Assembly (NCBI GenBank): GCA_900321265.1 | Contig: ONVJ01000082.1 | Location: 1 to 28,909 of the forward strand | DNA length: 28,909 nt | Direction: 5' to 3' | Source: an uncultured Eubacteriales bacterium | GTDB taxonomy: Bacteria; Bacillota; Clostridia; Oscillospirales; CAG-272 | Shown: positions 22,901-28,909 of the stretch, piece after piece | How the letters are laid out: every line of letters starts with the position of its first letter | Numbering within the stretch: position 1 is the first letter of the stretch | Notes under the pieces: model-generated | The model's database searches: none | Seen by the model: only the letters and a program-made list of their open reading frames with translations | What the model was told of the DNA's origin: nothing | Program-made: the position numbers and the translations under genes

Positions 22901-23586
22901 CCGCCGTCCTCGAGCTCCAGACCGAATACCGCAACAAGATCCGGAACATCGGAAACTGCGATCCGGCATCGATCGAACAGTATGAGATCGAAAAGGCGGA
23001 GTATGACGCCAAGACGGCTCAGCTGAACGACCTTGAAAAGGCCGAGGCCGATCTGCTGAAGGTCATCGCGGGGCTCGAGACTGATATGAAGCGGGATTTC
23101 GTCACCGCCTTCGATAAAATAAACGAAAACTTCAAAAAGACCTTCACCGAGCTCTTCGGGGGAGGCTCGGCCGAGATACTGCTGACCGATCCCGAGAACC
23201 TGCTTGAGAGCGGGATCGAGATCAAGGCGGCTCCTCCGGGAAAGATAATCAAATCGCTCATGCAGCTGTCGGGAGGCGAGCAGTCCTTCGTGGCCGTCGC
23301 TCTCCTCTTCGCGATACTGCAGGTCAATCCGCCCCCGTTCTGTATTTTCGACGAGGTCGAGGCCGCGCTCGACGAGGTCAACGTCGACAGGTTCGCCCAT
23401 TATGTCAGACGCTATTCCGACTCGATGCAGTTCATACTGATCACCCACCGCAGAGGGACGATGAACTCCGCCGACCGCCTCTACGGTATCACGATGCCCG
23501 AATCGGGCATATCCAAGATACTCACGCTCGATGTCAGCGAGGTAGCCGGGAAAAAGGGAGGAGAGTTCTGGGATGAGCTTTCTTGA
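19957..23586 (+). CDS. smc: Chromosome segregation ATPase SMC (UUG start)
   Basis: SMC dimers, with ScpA and ScpB, organise and separate replicated chromosomes. The 1209-residue protein begins MYLKSIELQGFKSFPDRTKL at a TTG, with GGAGG at 19946-19950, 6 nt upstream; no ATG gives the conserved N-terminus. Walker A GPNGSGKSN is at 31-39. Long heptad-rich coiled coils (about 170-500 and 690-1020) flank the hinge (about 525-680), which contains GPVSSLIRVESRYVTAIEIA and NRDGSFTGGS. The C-terminal head has the ABC signature LSGGEQSFVAVALLFAIL near 1104 and Walker B FCIFDEVEAALDEVN near 1128-1142. It overlaps ftsY by 14 bases. scpA and scpB are not in the window. Confidence 0.97.
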   Translation: MYLKSIELQGFKSFPDRTKLTFEKGSTVIVGPNGSGKSNISDAMRWVLGELSSKSLRGNRMEDIIFGGSDSRKPMSFAEVSVTFDNTSETGRLNLPYDEITVTRRYHRGGDSEYLINRAAVRLRDIYEMFLNTGIGRDGYSIIGQGRIAEIISRKSEERRYIFEDAAGIAKYRHRKNEAERNLDATRANMDRVRDALTIMSGHLASLQRESIRARRFVEYSEIKKQADVRLWLYDTEKLRSDIASAEAAGRTAELEFAEVGEAVATLKSRQERLEELTAENRREASALLTEIRERTRENYELDTGIKLARAKVEHTEASAAAEKEKAASGRSEAASEKNRAAALTAEAASVAEEIKKLLAEKEELAKLAEAATARADRLEGALGDAFENLSSFRADLSDTEARLELLGRTESADGDRGEAVKREIGERSADVERRKAECAESEKTINAYTAKTASLTELLGNRRGRFSALSAEIASCGAELTAATVKADTLRGRIGDLRRMEEHFEGYNNSVKRVMQAWRAGTLEGSTASCGKVYGPVSSLIRVESRYVTAIEIALGAAIQNIVVDNEETARAAIEFLRRENAGRATFFPLTSVRSFQTPADLKRAADFRGFIGIASELAACDGQFSPVIESLLGRTAVFDSLENATAMEKKLGYTVRVVTLDGQQINRDGSFTGGSVKTGVGILSRSEEIKRMEKELSLLEKQIASLDKTSKELSAESESAASDIADTENELNLTKTLLEVEKARLDQALESLETAAGLLERLKSDLASSEDEREKRENEITSLGLRKKELTEKISELEAFRSDADAEREEALSEREKNISASNAAEVKISALRRDVESRNALAAMAEEKQRTLLAQADECEKRADGLEAEAAQLRAGIDLSIKNYSEGEKSLEELNERRTRAEESGLEFEKTGAELRRQAADFSARYDRLMQEKLTRETSLASLRSQMDAMSAKFWEDHGLTRAEAIACGYPPLTKEERPAVLELQTEYRNKIRNIGNCDPASIEQYEIEKAEYDAKTAQLNDLEKAEADLLKVIAGLETDMKRDFVTAFDKINENFKKTFTELFGGGSAEILLTDPENLLESGIEIKAAPPGKIIKSLMQLSGGEQSFVAVALLFAILQVNPPPFCIFDEVEAALDEVNVDRFAHYVRRYSDSMQFILITHRRGTMNSADRLYGITMPESGISKILTLDVSEVAGKKGGEFWDELS

Positions 23587-24490
23587 AAAACTGAAAAGCG
23601 GCCTTTCAAAGACCAAAAGCGCCCTGGTGGGCGGGATCCGAGGCATATTGCGGAACTTCGTGCGCGTCGACGAGGATTTCCTCGACGAGCTGGAGGAAAC
23701 GCTCATATGCGCCGACGTCGGAGCTTCGGCGTCCGAGAAGATAGTCGGTGAACTTCGTGAGAAGATAAAGGACTCGAGGCTCTCCTCGAAGGAGGAGGTC
23801 ATGTCGGCCCTGAAGGAGATAATATCCGGCATGATCGGCGAAGAGGAGCCGCTCAGGCTTGACACCAAGCCTTCGGTCATCCTCGTCACCGGAGTCAACG
23901 GCGCCGGCAAGACGACGTCGGTAGGAAAGATCGCAAACATACTCCGCTCGGAGGGTAAAAAGGTGGTCGTCGCGGCCGCCGACACCTTCCGCGCCGCCGC
24001 CGCCGACCAGCTCGCCGTCTGGTGCGAGCGGGCGGGAGCAGAGCTCGTCCGCCAGTCGGAGGGCTCCGATCCGGCCGCCGTGGTCTTCGATGCCTGCAGC
24101 TGCGCGAAGCGCCGCGAAGCCGACGTCCTGATCGTCGACACCGCCGGAAGGCTGCACAACAAGGTCAACCTCATGAACGAGCTCGCCAAGATAGGCAGGG
24201 TGATCGACCGGGAGCTCCCCGGCTGCTCGAGGGAGAACCTGCTCGTCCTCGACGCCACCACCGGCCAGAACGCGGTCAGCCAGGCGAGGGAATTCGGAAA
24301 GGTGACAAATCTGACCGGCATCGTCCTCAACAAGCTTGACGGCACGGCCAAGGGAGGGATAATCCTCTCGGTCCGCGAGGAGGTGGGCGTTCCGGTGAAG
24401 CTCATCGGCGTCGGAGAGAAGATCGATGACATGCAGCCCTTCTCCGCGTCGGGATTCATCGACGCTCTCTTTGAGGATCAGGAGGACTGA
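23573..24490 (+). CDS. ftsY: Signal recognition particle receptor FtsY
   Basis: FtsY is the membrane-associated GTPase that receives ribosome-SRP complexes carrying nascent membrane proteins. The 305-residue protein consists of N and G domains only; the acidic A domain of E. coli FtsY is absent, as usual in Bacillota, leaving a short N-terminal amphipathic helix (MSFLEKLKSGLSKTKSALVG). GTPase motifs are G1 GVNGAGKT (107-114), the family insertion region DTFRAAAADQL (137-147), G3 DTAGR (189-193) and G4 NKLD (253-256, usually TKLD), with GEKIDDMQPF (281-290) closing the G domain. It overlaps the end of smc by 14 bases, a conserved smc-ftsY arrangement, and shares its promoter. Confidence 0.97.
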   Translation: MSFLEKLKSGLSKTKSALVGGIRGILRNFVRVDEDFLDELEETLICADVGASASEKIVGELREKIKDSRLSSKEEVMSALKEIISGMIGEEEPLRLDTKPSVILVTGVNGAGKTTSVGKIANILRSEGKKVVVAAADTFRAAAADQLAVWCERAGAELVRQSEGSDPAAVVFDACSCAKRREADVLIVDTAGRLHNKVNLMNELAKIGRVIDRELPGCSRENLLVLDATTGQNAVSQAREFGKVTNLTGIVLNKLDGTAKGGIILSVREEVGVPVKLIGVGEKIDDMQPFSASGFIDALFEDQED

Positions 24491-24496
24491 AACTGA

Positions 24497-25141
24497 ATGA
24501 AGATACTTATCGCATCAAGAAACAGGGCCAAGATAAAGGAACTCGAGGTGCTGCTCGGAGCATACGTCGACGGCGTAAAGCTCGAGCTCGTGTCGCTCGA
24601 CGACGTTGGATTCGAGGGCGAGATAGAGGAGACGGGCACCACCTTTGAGGAGAACGCGCTCATAAAGGCAAGAGCCGGCGCGTCCTTCTCGGGACTTATA
24701 ACCGTCGCCGACGATTCGGGTTTGACCGTCGAGGCGCTGGGCGGAGCTCCCGGCGTCTATTCCGCCAGATATTCGGGCGGAGGCGACGAAGAAAACAACA
24801 GAAAGCTGCTTCGTGAGCTTGCCGGAGTAAAGGACAGGAGCGCGGCCTTCGTCTGCTGCATGGCGGCGGTCTTTCCCGAAGGCGCTCCGATAAAGTCGGA
24901 TCCGGTGGTCGTCACCGGGCGCGCCGAGGGAGAGATCCTCTGCGCCGAACGGGGAGATAACGGCTTCGGATACGATCCCCTCTTCTGGTTCGATCCGCTG
25001 GGCAAGTCCTTTGCCGAGCTCGATCCCGACGAGAAGAACGCCGTCAGCCACCGCGGCGAGGCGGTAAAGAAGCTTGCCGCCGAGCTCGGAAAGAAGATCG
25101 CGGAAGCAAAAGAGGAAGTCTGGAGAAAATACGGATTATGA
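24497..25141 (+). CDS. rdgB: dITP/XTP pyrophosphatase (RdgB/HAM1 family)
   Basis: The enzyme hydrolyses non-canonical purine nucleoside triphosphates (dITP, XTP, ITP) to monophosphates, keeping them out of DNA and RNA. The 214-residue protein shows all family motifs: ILIASRNRAKIKELEVLL (3-20), TGTTFEENALIKAR (51-64), VADDSGLTVEALGGAPGVYS (70-89), GDNGFGYDPLF and SHRGEAVKKL. ATG at 24497 follows CAGGAGGACTGAAACTGA, with the Shine-Dalgarno inside the end of ftsY. Its stop overlaps the yhbY start by 4 bases (ATGA). The insertion of ~10 residues before GDNGFGYDP is normal variation. Confidence 0.96.
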   Translation: MKILIASRNRAKIKELEVLLGAYVDGVKLELVSLDDVGFEGEIEETGTTFEENALIKARAGASFSGLITVADDSGLTVEALGGAPGVYSARYSGGGDEENNRKLLRELAGVKDRSAAFVCCMAAVFPEGAPIKSDPVVVTGRAEGEILCAERGDNGFGYDPLFWFDPLGKSFAELDPDEKNAVSHRGEAVKKLAAELGKKIAEAKEEVWRKYGL

Positions 25142-25431
25142 CACTGCTTACTGCAAAACAGCGCGCATATCTGCGCGGACTCGCGGTCAACGAGCCCGCC
25201 ATAATGCAGATAGGCAAGGACGGCATCGGCGACAACCTGACAAGGACGGTGTCCGACGCCCTCGAGGCCAGGGAACTCGTCAAGCTGACAGTCCTTCCGG
25301 CAGCGGGGATCACGCCGCGCGAAGCGGCGGACAGACTGGCCGCTCTTACCGGGTCGGCTGCGGTCTGCGTGACCGGTCGGAAGATCGTTCTCTACAGAGA
25401 GTCGGAAAAGCATAAGAAGATAGAACTGTGA
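25138..25431 (+). CDS. yhbY: CRM-domain RNA-binding protein YhbY (YqeI)
   Basis: A 97-residue protein that is a single CRM domain: LTAKQRAYLRGLAVNEPAIM, then the GxxG loop in QIGKDGIGDNL, and EARELVKLTVLP followed by a GRKIVLYRES end. YhbY binds pre-50S ribosomal particles and is linked to ribosome assembly. It overlaps rdgB by 4 bases and the possible GTG start of yqeK by 4 bases, so this is a tightly coupled run. In Bacillus the corresponding yqeI is followed by nadD and yqeK; nadD is missing here. Confidence 0.93.
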   Translation: MTLLTAKQRAYLRGLAVNEPAIMQIGKDGIGDNLTRTVSDALEARELVKLTVLPAAGITPREAADRLAALTGSAAVCVTGRKIVLYRESEKHKKIEL

Positions 25432-25433
25432 CG

Positions 25434-26210
25434 ATGGCGGACATCTCTTCAATTCCGCCCTCCCGGGCCCGGACGGACGGCGGGACTCACGCCTTTCCTG
25501 AGGCAGGCTCGGCGGAGTTTTCGGAGCTTCTCGCGAAGGTGAGGCTCGATCTGCCCCGAAGACTGTCGCCGAAGAGGCTGATCCATGTGCTCGCGGTCGA
25601 GGAGATGGCGGTAAGGCTCGGCAGGCTCTACCTTTCTCCCCGCGAAGAGGTCAGGCTGCGCGCGGCGGCTCTCCTTCACGACATCACCAAAGAATATTCG
25701 GTAGAGCGCCATCTCGAGGTCTGCCGGAAATACGGGATAAAGCCTACCGCGATCGAGACCGCCGCCCCGAAAACGCTTCACGCGATCACCGCGGCGGCGC
25801 TCATCCCCGACGAGTATCCCGCCCTCGCGGATCCGGGCGTGATCCGGGCGGTACGCTGGCACACCACCGGCCGCCGGGGGATGACGGTGCTTGAAAAGCT
25901 CATATACCTCGCCGATTACATCGACGAATCAAGGACCTTCCCCGAGTGTGTGAGGCTGCGCGGGATGTTCTGGGACGCCGATCCGGCCTCGATGGACGCC
26001 GAAGAGAGGAAGGAGCACCTGACGAGGGTCCTGATCGAATCATTCGACATAACCCTCAGAGGACTCATCGAGGACGGCATGCCGATACATCCCTCGACAT
26101 CCGAAGCGAGAAACTCGCTGATACTTCTTTTGAAAAAGAATGAAAACAGACTACCGGACGAAAAAAAAGAAGGCGCAAAGGAGCCGGGGAGAAGAGGATC
26201 GGAAGTTTGA
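25434..26210 (+). CDS. yqeK: HD-domain phosphohydrolase YqeK (probable diadenosine tetraphosphatase)
   Basis: YqeK enzymes hydrolyse diadenosine tetraphosphate symmetrically to two ADP. Numbering from an upstream GTG at 25428, the HD residues are His53 (RLIHVLAVEEMA), His84-Asp85 (LLHDITKE), His118 (TLHAITAA), His145 (RWHTTGRRGM) and Asp163 (YLADYIDESRTFPECVRLRG), the last segment being highly typical. I chose the ATG at 25434; the GTG at 25428 overlaps the yhbY stop. The protein (258-260 residues) is longer than the usual ~190, with an N-terminal extension of ~35 residues and a charged C-terminal tail (KKNENRLPDEKKEGAKEPGR) that is encoded within the 71-base overlap with the LCP gene. nadD, its normal partner, is absent. 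Confidence 0.92.
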   Translation: MADISSIPPSRARTDGGTHAFPEAGSAEFSELLAKVRLDLPRRLSPKRLIHVLAVEEMAVRLGRLYLSPREEVRLRAAALLHDITKEYSVERHLEVCRKYGIKPTAIETAAPKTLHAITAAALIPDEYPALADPGVIRAVRWHTTGRRGMTVLEKLIYLADYIDESRTFPECVRLRGMFWDADPASMDAEERKEHLTRVLIESFDITLRGLIEDGMPIHPSTSEARNSLILLLKKNENRLPDEKKEGAKEPGRRGSEV

Positions 26211-27264
26211 CCTAGTTTACCGGATCGCCATTTTCACCTTCCTGACGTTCGCGGTGCTCACCGCCGTCCTGCTCGTCCTGAGAAACCGGACATATGTTCC
26301 GCCGGCCGACACAGACATACCCTTTACAGCGGAAGACATGCCCTCCGGCGCGCTGATCCGCAGGACGTCGGAGAACGGCGAAACCCCCGAAAGTTATAAT
26401 TTTCTGGTCCTCGGAGTCGACAGGGTGGCCTCTCTCGCCGATACGGTGATGATAATATCGCTGAAGACCGACGGAGGCATATCGGTGGTCCAGCTTCCCC
26501 GCGACATCTACGTCGACCGCGAATCCGCCGGGCTCGACGGAGACGGCGGGATAAAGCTCAACAGCCTCTATGCCGCCCTCGGCGCGGAGCGCTTTGCCGC
26601 CTTTCTCAGCGGGAGCCTCTGTGTCAAGATCGATTACTCACTGACCGTCGGCACCGACGTCTTCGCAGACGCGGTCGACGCCGTCGGAGGTGTCGAGATC
26701 GACGTCCCGGCGGATATGGACTACGACGATCCCGAACAGGATCTGTCGATCCATCTCAAGGCCGGAAGGCAGGTTCTGAAAGGTCGCCAGGCGGAAGGAT
26801 TCGTCAGGTACAGGTCGGGATACGCGACAGGCGATCTCGGCAGGCTCGACGCCCAGAAGCTCTTCATGAAGGAGCTCCTCCGCACGCTGAGAGAGAAGGT
26901 CGGCGTCAGACAGGCGTCGGCGCTGGTCGAGAGCATCCTTCCGCGGGTGGAGACCGGCATGAGCGTGAGAGACGCCGTGTGGTTCGCCGAGCTCGTCGTC
27001 GGAAAGGGCCTCTCGGGAGCCGAAGGCCTGAAGCTGGTGACTATCCCGGGGCGTGCCCTCTATTCCGAAGAGCTGAAGACCTCATACTACGTGATAGGAA
27101 GATCGGCGGCTCTCGACACAGTGAACAGCTATCTGAACATCTACGGAGCCGATATCCCCGACTCTGTCTTCGACCGGAACAAAGCCTTTCTAAGGGCCGG
27201 CGACGAGGATTTTGAGCGGATATACACCTACGCAATAATCACTCCCGAAGAATATTCGGGGTGA
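26140..27264 (+). CDS. LytR-CpsA-Psr (LCP) family protein
   Basis: LCP proteins attach undecaprenyl-linked glycopolymers, such as teichoic acids or capsule, to peptidoglycan outside the membrane. The 374-residue protein has a basic cytoplasmic tail (KTDYRTKKKKAQRSRGEEDR), one transmembrane helix (about 28-47) and an extracellular LCP domain: NFLVLGVDRVASLADTVMII (87-106), VVQLPRDIYVD (116-126), IKLNSLYAA, and RYRSGYATGDLGRLDAQKLF with the conserved Arg-Asp-Arg pattern. It starts 71 bases inside yqeK, an unusually long overlap, and no later in-frame start would keep the membrane anchor. An A8 run (26161-26168) lies in the overlap. The substrate polymer is unknown. The order yqeK-LCP-rsfS recurs in Clostridia. 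Confidence 0.92.
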   Translation: MKTDYRTKKKKAQRSRGEEDRKFDLVYRIAIFTFLTFAVLTAVLLVLRNRTYVPPADTDIPFTAEDMPSGALIRRTSENGETPESYNFLVLGVDRVASLADTVMIISLKTDGGISVVQLPRDIYVDRESAGLDGDGGIKLNSLYAALGAERFAAFLSGSLCVKIDYSLTVGTDVFADAVDAVGGVEIDVPADMDYDDPEQDLSIHLKAGRQVLKGRQAEGFVRYRSGYATGDLGRLDAQKLFMKELLRTLREKVGVRQASALVESILPRVETGMSVRDAVWFAELVVGKGLSGAEGLKLVTIPGRALYSEELKTSYYVIGRSAALDTVNSYLNIYGADIPDSVFDRNKAFLRAGDEDFERIYTYAIITPEEYSG

Positions 27265-27411
27265 CGGCGATCGGGCAATATTACTGCCGGACCCGCCTGA
27301 AAAAACAAAGCGACGCGGCCTTCCGCCGCGCGAAAACCGATCCGGCCTGCCGGCTGCGCCGGCGCTGCCATTCGCGATAAAGACAAGATACAGGAGAAAG
27401 AGAAAAAACAG
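27265..27411 (+). other. LCP-rsfS spacer with competing stems
   Basis: CGCGGC (27314-27319) can pair with GCCGCG (27325-27330). Alternatively CGCGAA (27329-27334) pairs with TTCGCG (27371-27376) enclosing a GCCGGC/GCCGGC hairpin (27349-27363). The two folds share bases 27329-27330, so they exclude each other. No promoter or T-tract is evident. Confidence 0.35.
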
Positions 27412-27852
27412 ATGGAAGAAACCAAGGAATACCGCCCGTCGGTGGAATTCGGTCCCGACGGAAGACCCGTCCCGCGCTCGCTCGCCGAAGCGGCCTATCA
27501 CGTCCTCGACCGCCGCAACGCGGAAGAGCTGACGATACTTTATCTCGGCGAGGATTCCGGCCTGACAGACTATTTCGTGATCTGCAGTGCGAGATCGGTC
27601 ACCCACGTCAGGGCGCTCGCCGACGAGGCGGAATACAGGCTTTCGCTCGCCGGAGTCTCTCCCGACAACAGAGAGGGGAAGGGCGACGGAAATTCCTGGA
27701 TAGTTATAGATTACGGAAACGTCATGATACACGTGCTTACCGACGAGGCAAGGCGGTTTTACAATCTGGAGCGGCTCTGGACCGACGCAGAACGGGTGAC
27801 CGCCGCTCCCGAGAAGCCGGACGACAACGACACAGGCAGTACGGAGGCTTGA
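27412..27852 (+). CDS. rsfS: Ribosomal silencing factor RsfS
   Basis: RsfS binds ribosomal protein L14 on the 50S subunit and blocks subunit joining, lowering translation in poor conditions and assisting late assembly. The 146-residue protein shows the Iojap/RsfS core: DRRNAEELTILYLGEDSGLTDYFVICSA, THVRALADEAEYRL, the GNSWIVIDYGNVMIHVL segment (read through a GKGDGNSW junction) and RRFYNLERLW. An N-terminal ~25-residue extension precedes it. The ATG at 27412 is preceded by CAGGAGAAAGAGAAAAAACAG, whose AGGAG core (27392-27396) is 15 nt away. leuS follows 7 bases after the stop. Confidence 0.94.
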   Translation: MEETKEYRPSVEFGPDGRPVPRSLAEAAYHVLDRRNAEELTILYLGEDSGLTDYFVICSARSVTHVRALADEAEYRLSLAGVSPDNREGKGDGNSWIVIDYGNVMIHVLTDEARRFYNLERLWTDAERVTAAPEKPDDNDTGSTEA

Positions 27853-27859
27853 TGCAGCT

Positions 27860-28909
27860 ATGAAATACGATTATCTGGCAGTTGAAAAGAAATGGCAGGA
27901 CAGATGGGAGGCCGAAAAGGCGTTCAGAGCCGCCGATCCCGGCGAGCCGGGCTCCGAGAAGAAGAAATTCTACGGACTGGTCGAGTTCCCCTATCCCTCG
28001 GGAGCCGGCATGCACGTCGGTCACATAAAGGCCTATTCCGGCCTTGAGGTCATCTCCCGCAAGCGGAGGATGGAGGGATACAACGTCCTCTTCCCGATGG
28101 GCTTTGACGCTTTCGGCCTTCCGACCGAAAACTATGCCATAAAGACCGGGACCCATCCGAGAAAGGTGACCGACAAAAATATCGAGAAGTTCACCTCCCA
28201 GCTGAAGCGGGTGGGCTACTCCTTCGACTGGTCCCGCGTCATCGACACGACCGACGAGAACTACTACTACTGGACGCAGTGGATCTTTCTGCGGATGTTC
28301 GAGAAGGGTCTCGCCTTCCGCGACACCGCCCTCGTCAACTACTGCCCCTCCTGCAAGGTCGTCCTCTCGAACGAGGACTCGCAGGGAGGCAAGTGCGACA
28401 TCTGCCACAGCGACATCATTCAGAAGTCGAAGGACGTCTGGTATCTGAGGATAACGGCATACGCCGACAGACTGCTCTCCGACCTTGAGAAGGTCGACTA
28501 TCTGCCCAACATCAAGCAGCAGCAGGTCAACTGGATCGGCAAATCCACCGGCGCCTTCGTCAACTTCTCGGTCGCCGGGACGGACGAAAAGCTACGCATC
28601 TACACCACGCGTCCCGACACCCTCTTCGGGGTCACCTTCATGGTCATGGCCCCCGAACACCCCCTGATCGACAGATACGCCTCCCGGATCGCAAATATGG
28701 ACGAGGTGAAGAGATACAGGGAGGAGTGCGCGAAGAAGACCGAATTCGAGCGCACTCAGCTTGCGAAGGAGAAGACGGGCGTAAGACTTGACGGCTTTTC
28801 CGCTCTCAATCCGGTGAACGGAAAGGAGATACCCGTTTATATCGCCGATTACGTAATGATGGGCTACGGCACCGGCGCCATTATGGCGGTCCCCGCCCAC
28901 GACACCCGC
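27860..28909 (+). CDS. leuS: Leucyl-tRNA synthetase, 3' end outside the window
   Basis: LeuRS charges tRNA-Leu. The frame is open from the ATG at 27860 to the window end (350 codons). The class I signature appears as HVGH (52-55) after YPSGAGMHVGHIKAYS, followed by FPMGFDAFGLPTENYA, typical of bacterial LeuRS. A four-cysteine zinc element follows in NYCPSCKVVL and GGKCDICHSD. NWIGKSTGAFVNF and TTRPDTLFGVTFMV mark entry to the CP1 editing domain. The KMSKS loop and anticodon-binding domain lie beyond the window. GGAGG at 27843-27847 is 12 nt before the ATG, within the end of rsfS. No T-box leader precedes it, as it is read from the upstream operon. Confidence 0.96.
   Translation, partial: MKYDYLAVEKKWQDRWEAEKAFRAADPGEPGSEKKKFYGLVEFPYPSGAGMHVGHIKAYSGLEVISRKRRMEGYNVLFPMGFDAFGLPTENYAIKTGTHPRKVTDKNIEKFTSQLKRVGYSFDWSRVIDTTDENYYYWTQWIFLRMFEKGLAFRDTALVNYCPSCKVVLSNEDSQGGKCDICHSDIIQKSKDVWYLRITAYADRLLSDLEKVDYLPNIKQQQVNWIGKSTGAFVNFSVAGTDEKLRIYTTRPDTLFGVTFMVMAPEHPLIDRYASRIANMDEVKRYREECAKKTEFERTQLAKEKTGVRLDGFSALNPVNGKEIPVYIADYVMMGYGTGAIMAVPAHDTR

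Noticed and set aside
22345..24459. A 704-codon open frame on the minus strand opposite smc and ftsY
   Set aside because: It lies wholly opposite two certain genes, has low-complexity Ser/Arg-rich composition and no recognisable domain. GC-rich codon use routinely creates such antisense open frames.
26161..26168. Frameshift splitting a yqeK or LCP gene at the A8 run
   Set aside because: Both proteins are complete with all family motifs, so a disabling indel is not needed to explain the overlap; kept only as an overlap observation.
26394..26400. TATAAT inside the LCP gene
   Set aside because: It lies in coding sequence (Tyr-Asn-Phe codons of a conserved LCP motif) and has no matching -35 box at the right distance.
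27853..27859. T-box riboswitch for leuS
   Set aside because: Only 7 bases separate rsfS from leuS, and no T-box sequence or terminator was seen upstream of rsfS either.
1..28909. CRISPR arrays, transposases, phage genes, toxin-antitoxin or defence genes
   Set aside because: None was recognised. No regularly spaced repeats were seen and every long gene belongs to a housekeeping or metabolic family, except the lipoprotein at 7878-9173.

Overview
The window is ordinary-looking, gene-dense bacterial chromosome of high GC content. All 25 recognised protein genes lie on the + strand, many with 1-17 base overlaps. The gene content points to a high-GC, probably uncultured, member of the Bacillota (Clostridia): infC-rpmI-rplT behind an L20-type leader, dprA-topA-trmFO, plsX-rnc-radical SAM-smc-ftsY, and yhbY-yqeK-LCP-rsfS-leuS, plus a folate-dependent TrmFO and an LCP cell-wall protein. 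This placement is inferred from synteny and protein families; no rRNA gene is present to confirm it.

Layout. 1-9173: metabolic and peptide-scavenging genes. These are a 5'-truncated LarA-type lactate racemase, an M3 oligoendopeptidase, a cardiolipin synthase, tripeptidase PepT, cytidine deaminase, an AbgB-like M20 amidohydrolase and a lipoprotein of unknown function. 9174-9669: the only long gene-free stretch. It holds a 69-nt hairpin, an AT-rich patch, a consensus extended -10 promoter and a structured leader ending in an intrinsic terminator. 9670-10946: infC, rpmI and rplT; infC appears to start at AUA. 11043-16949: a SpoU-class RNA methyltransferase, dprA, topA and trmFO. 16983-24490: plsX, rnc, a radical SAM protein, smc (own promoter, UUG start) and ftsY. 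24497-28909: rdgB, yhbY, yqeK, an LCP protein, rsfS and the 5' part of leuS, which runs off the window.

Functional themes. The right two-thirds serves information processing: initiation factor, ribosomal proteins, RNA modification and processing, ribosome assembly or silencing, chromosome condensation, supercoiling and SRP targeting. The left third suggests a fermentative organism that takes up peptides and nucleosides and handles lactate.

No CRISPR array, transposase, phage gene, tRNA or rRNA was seen, and no defence-like or obviously new multi-gene system. The most interesting signals are at RNA level: the AUA start and leader attenuator of infC, a three-way junction that would mask the ribosome binding site of cls, a 69-nt near-perfect hairpin, a 12-bp hairpin ahead of topA, and a recurring habit of placing GC-rich hairpins without U-tracts just before ribosome binding sites.
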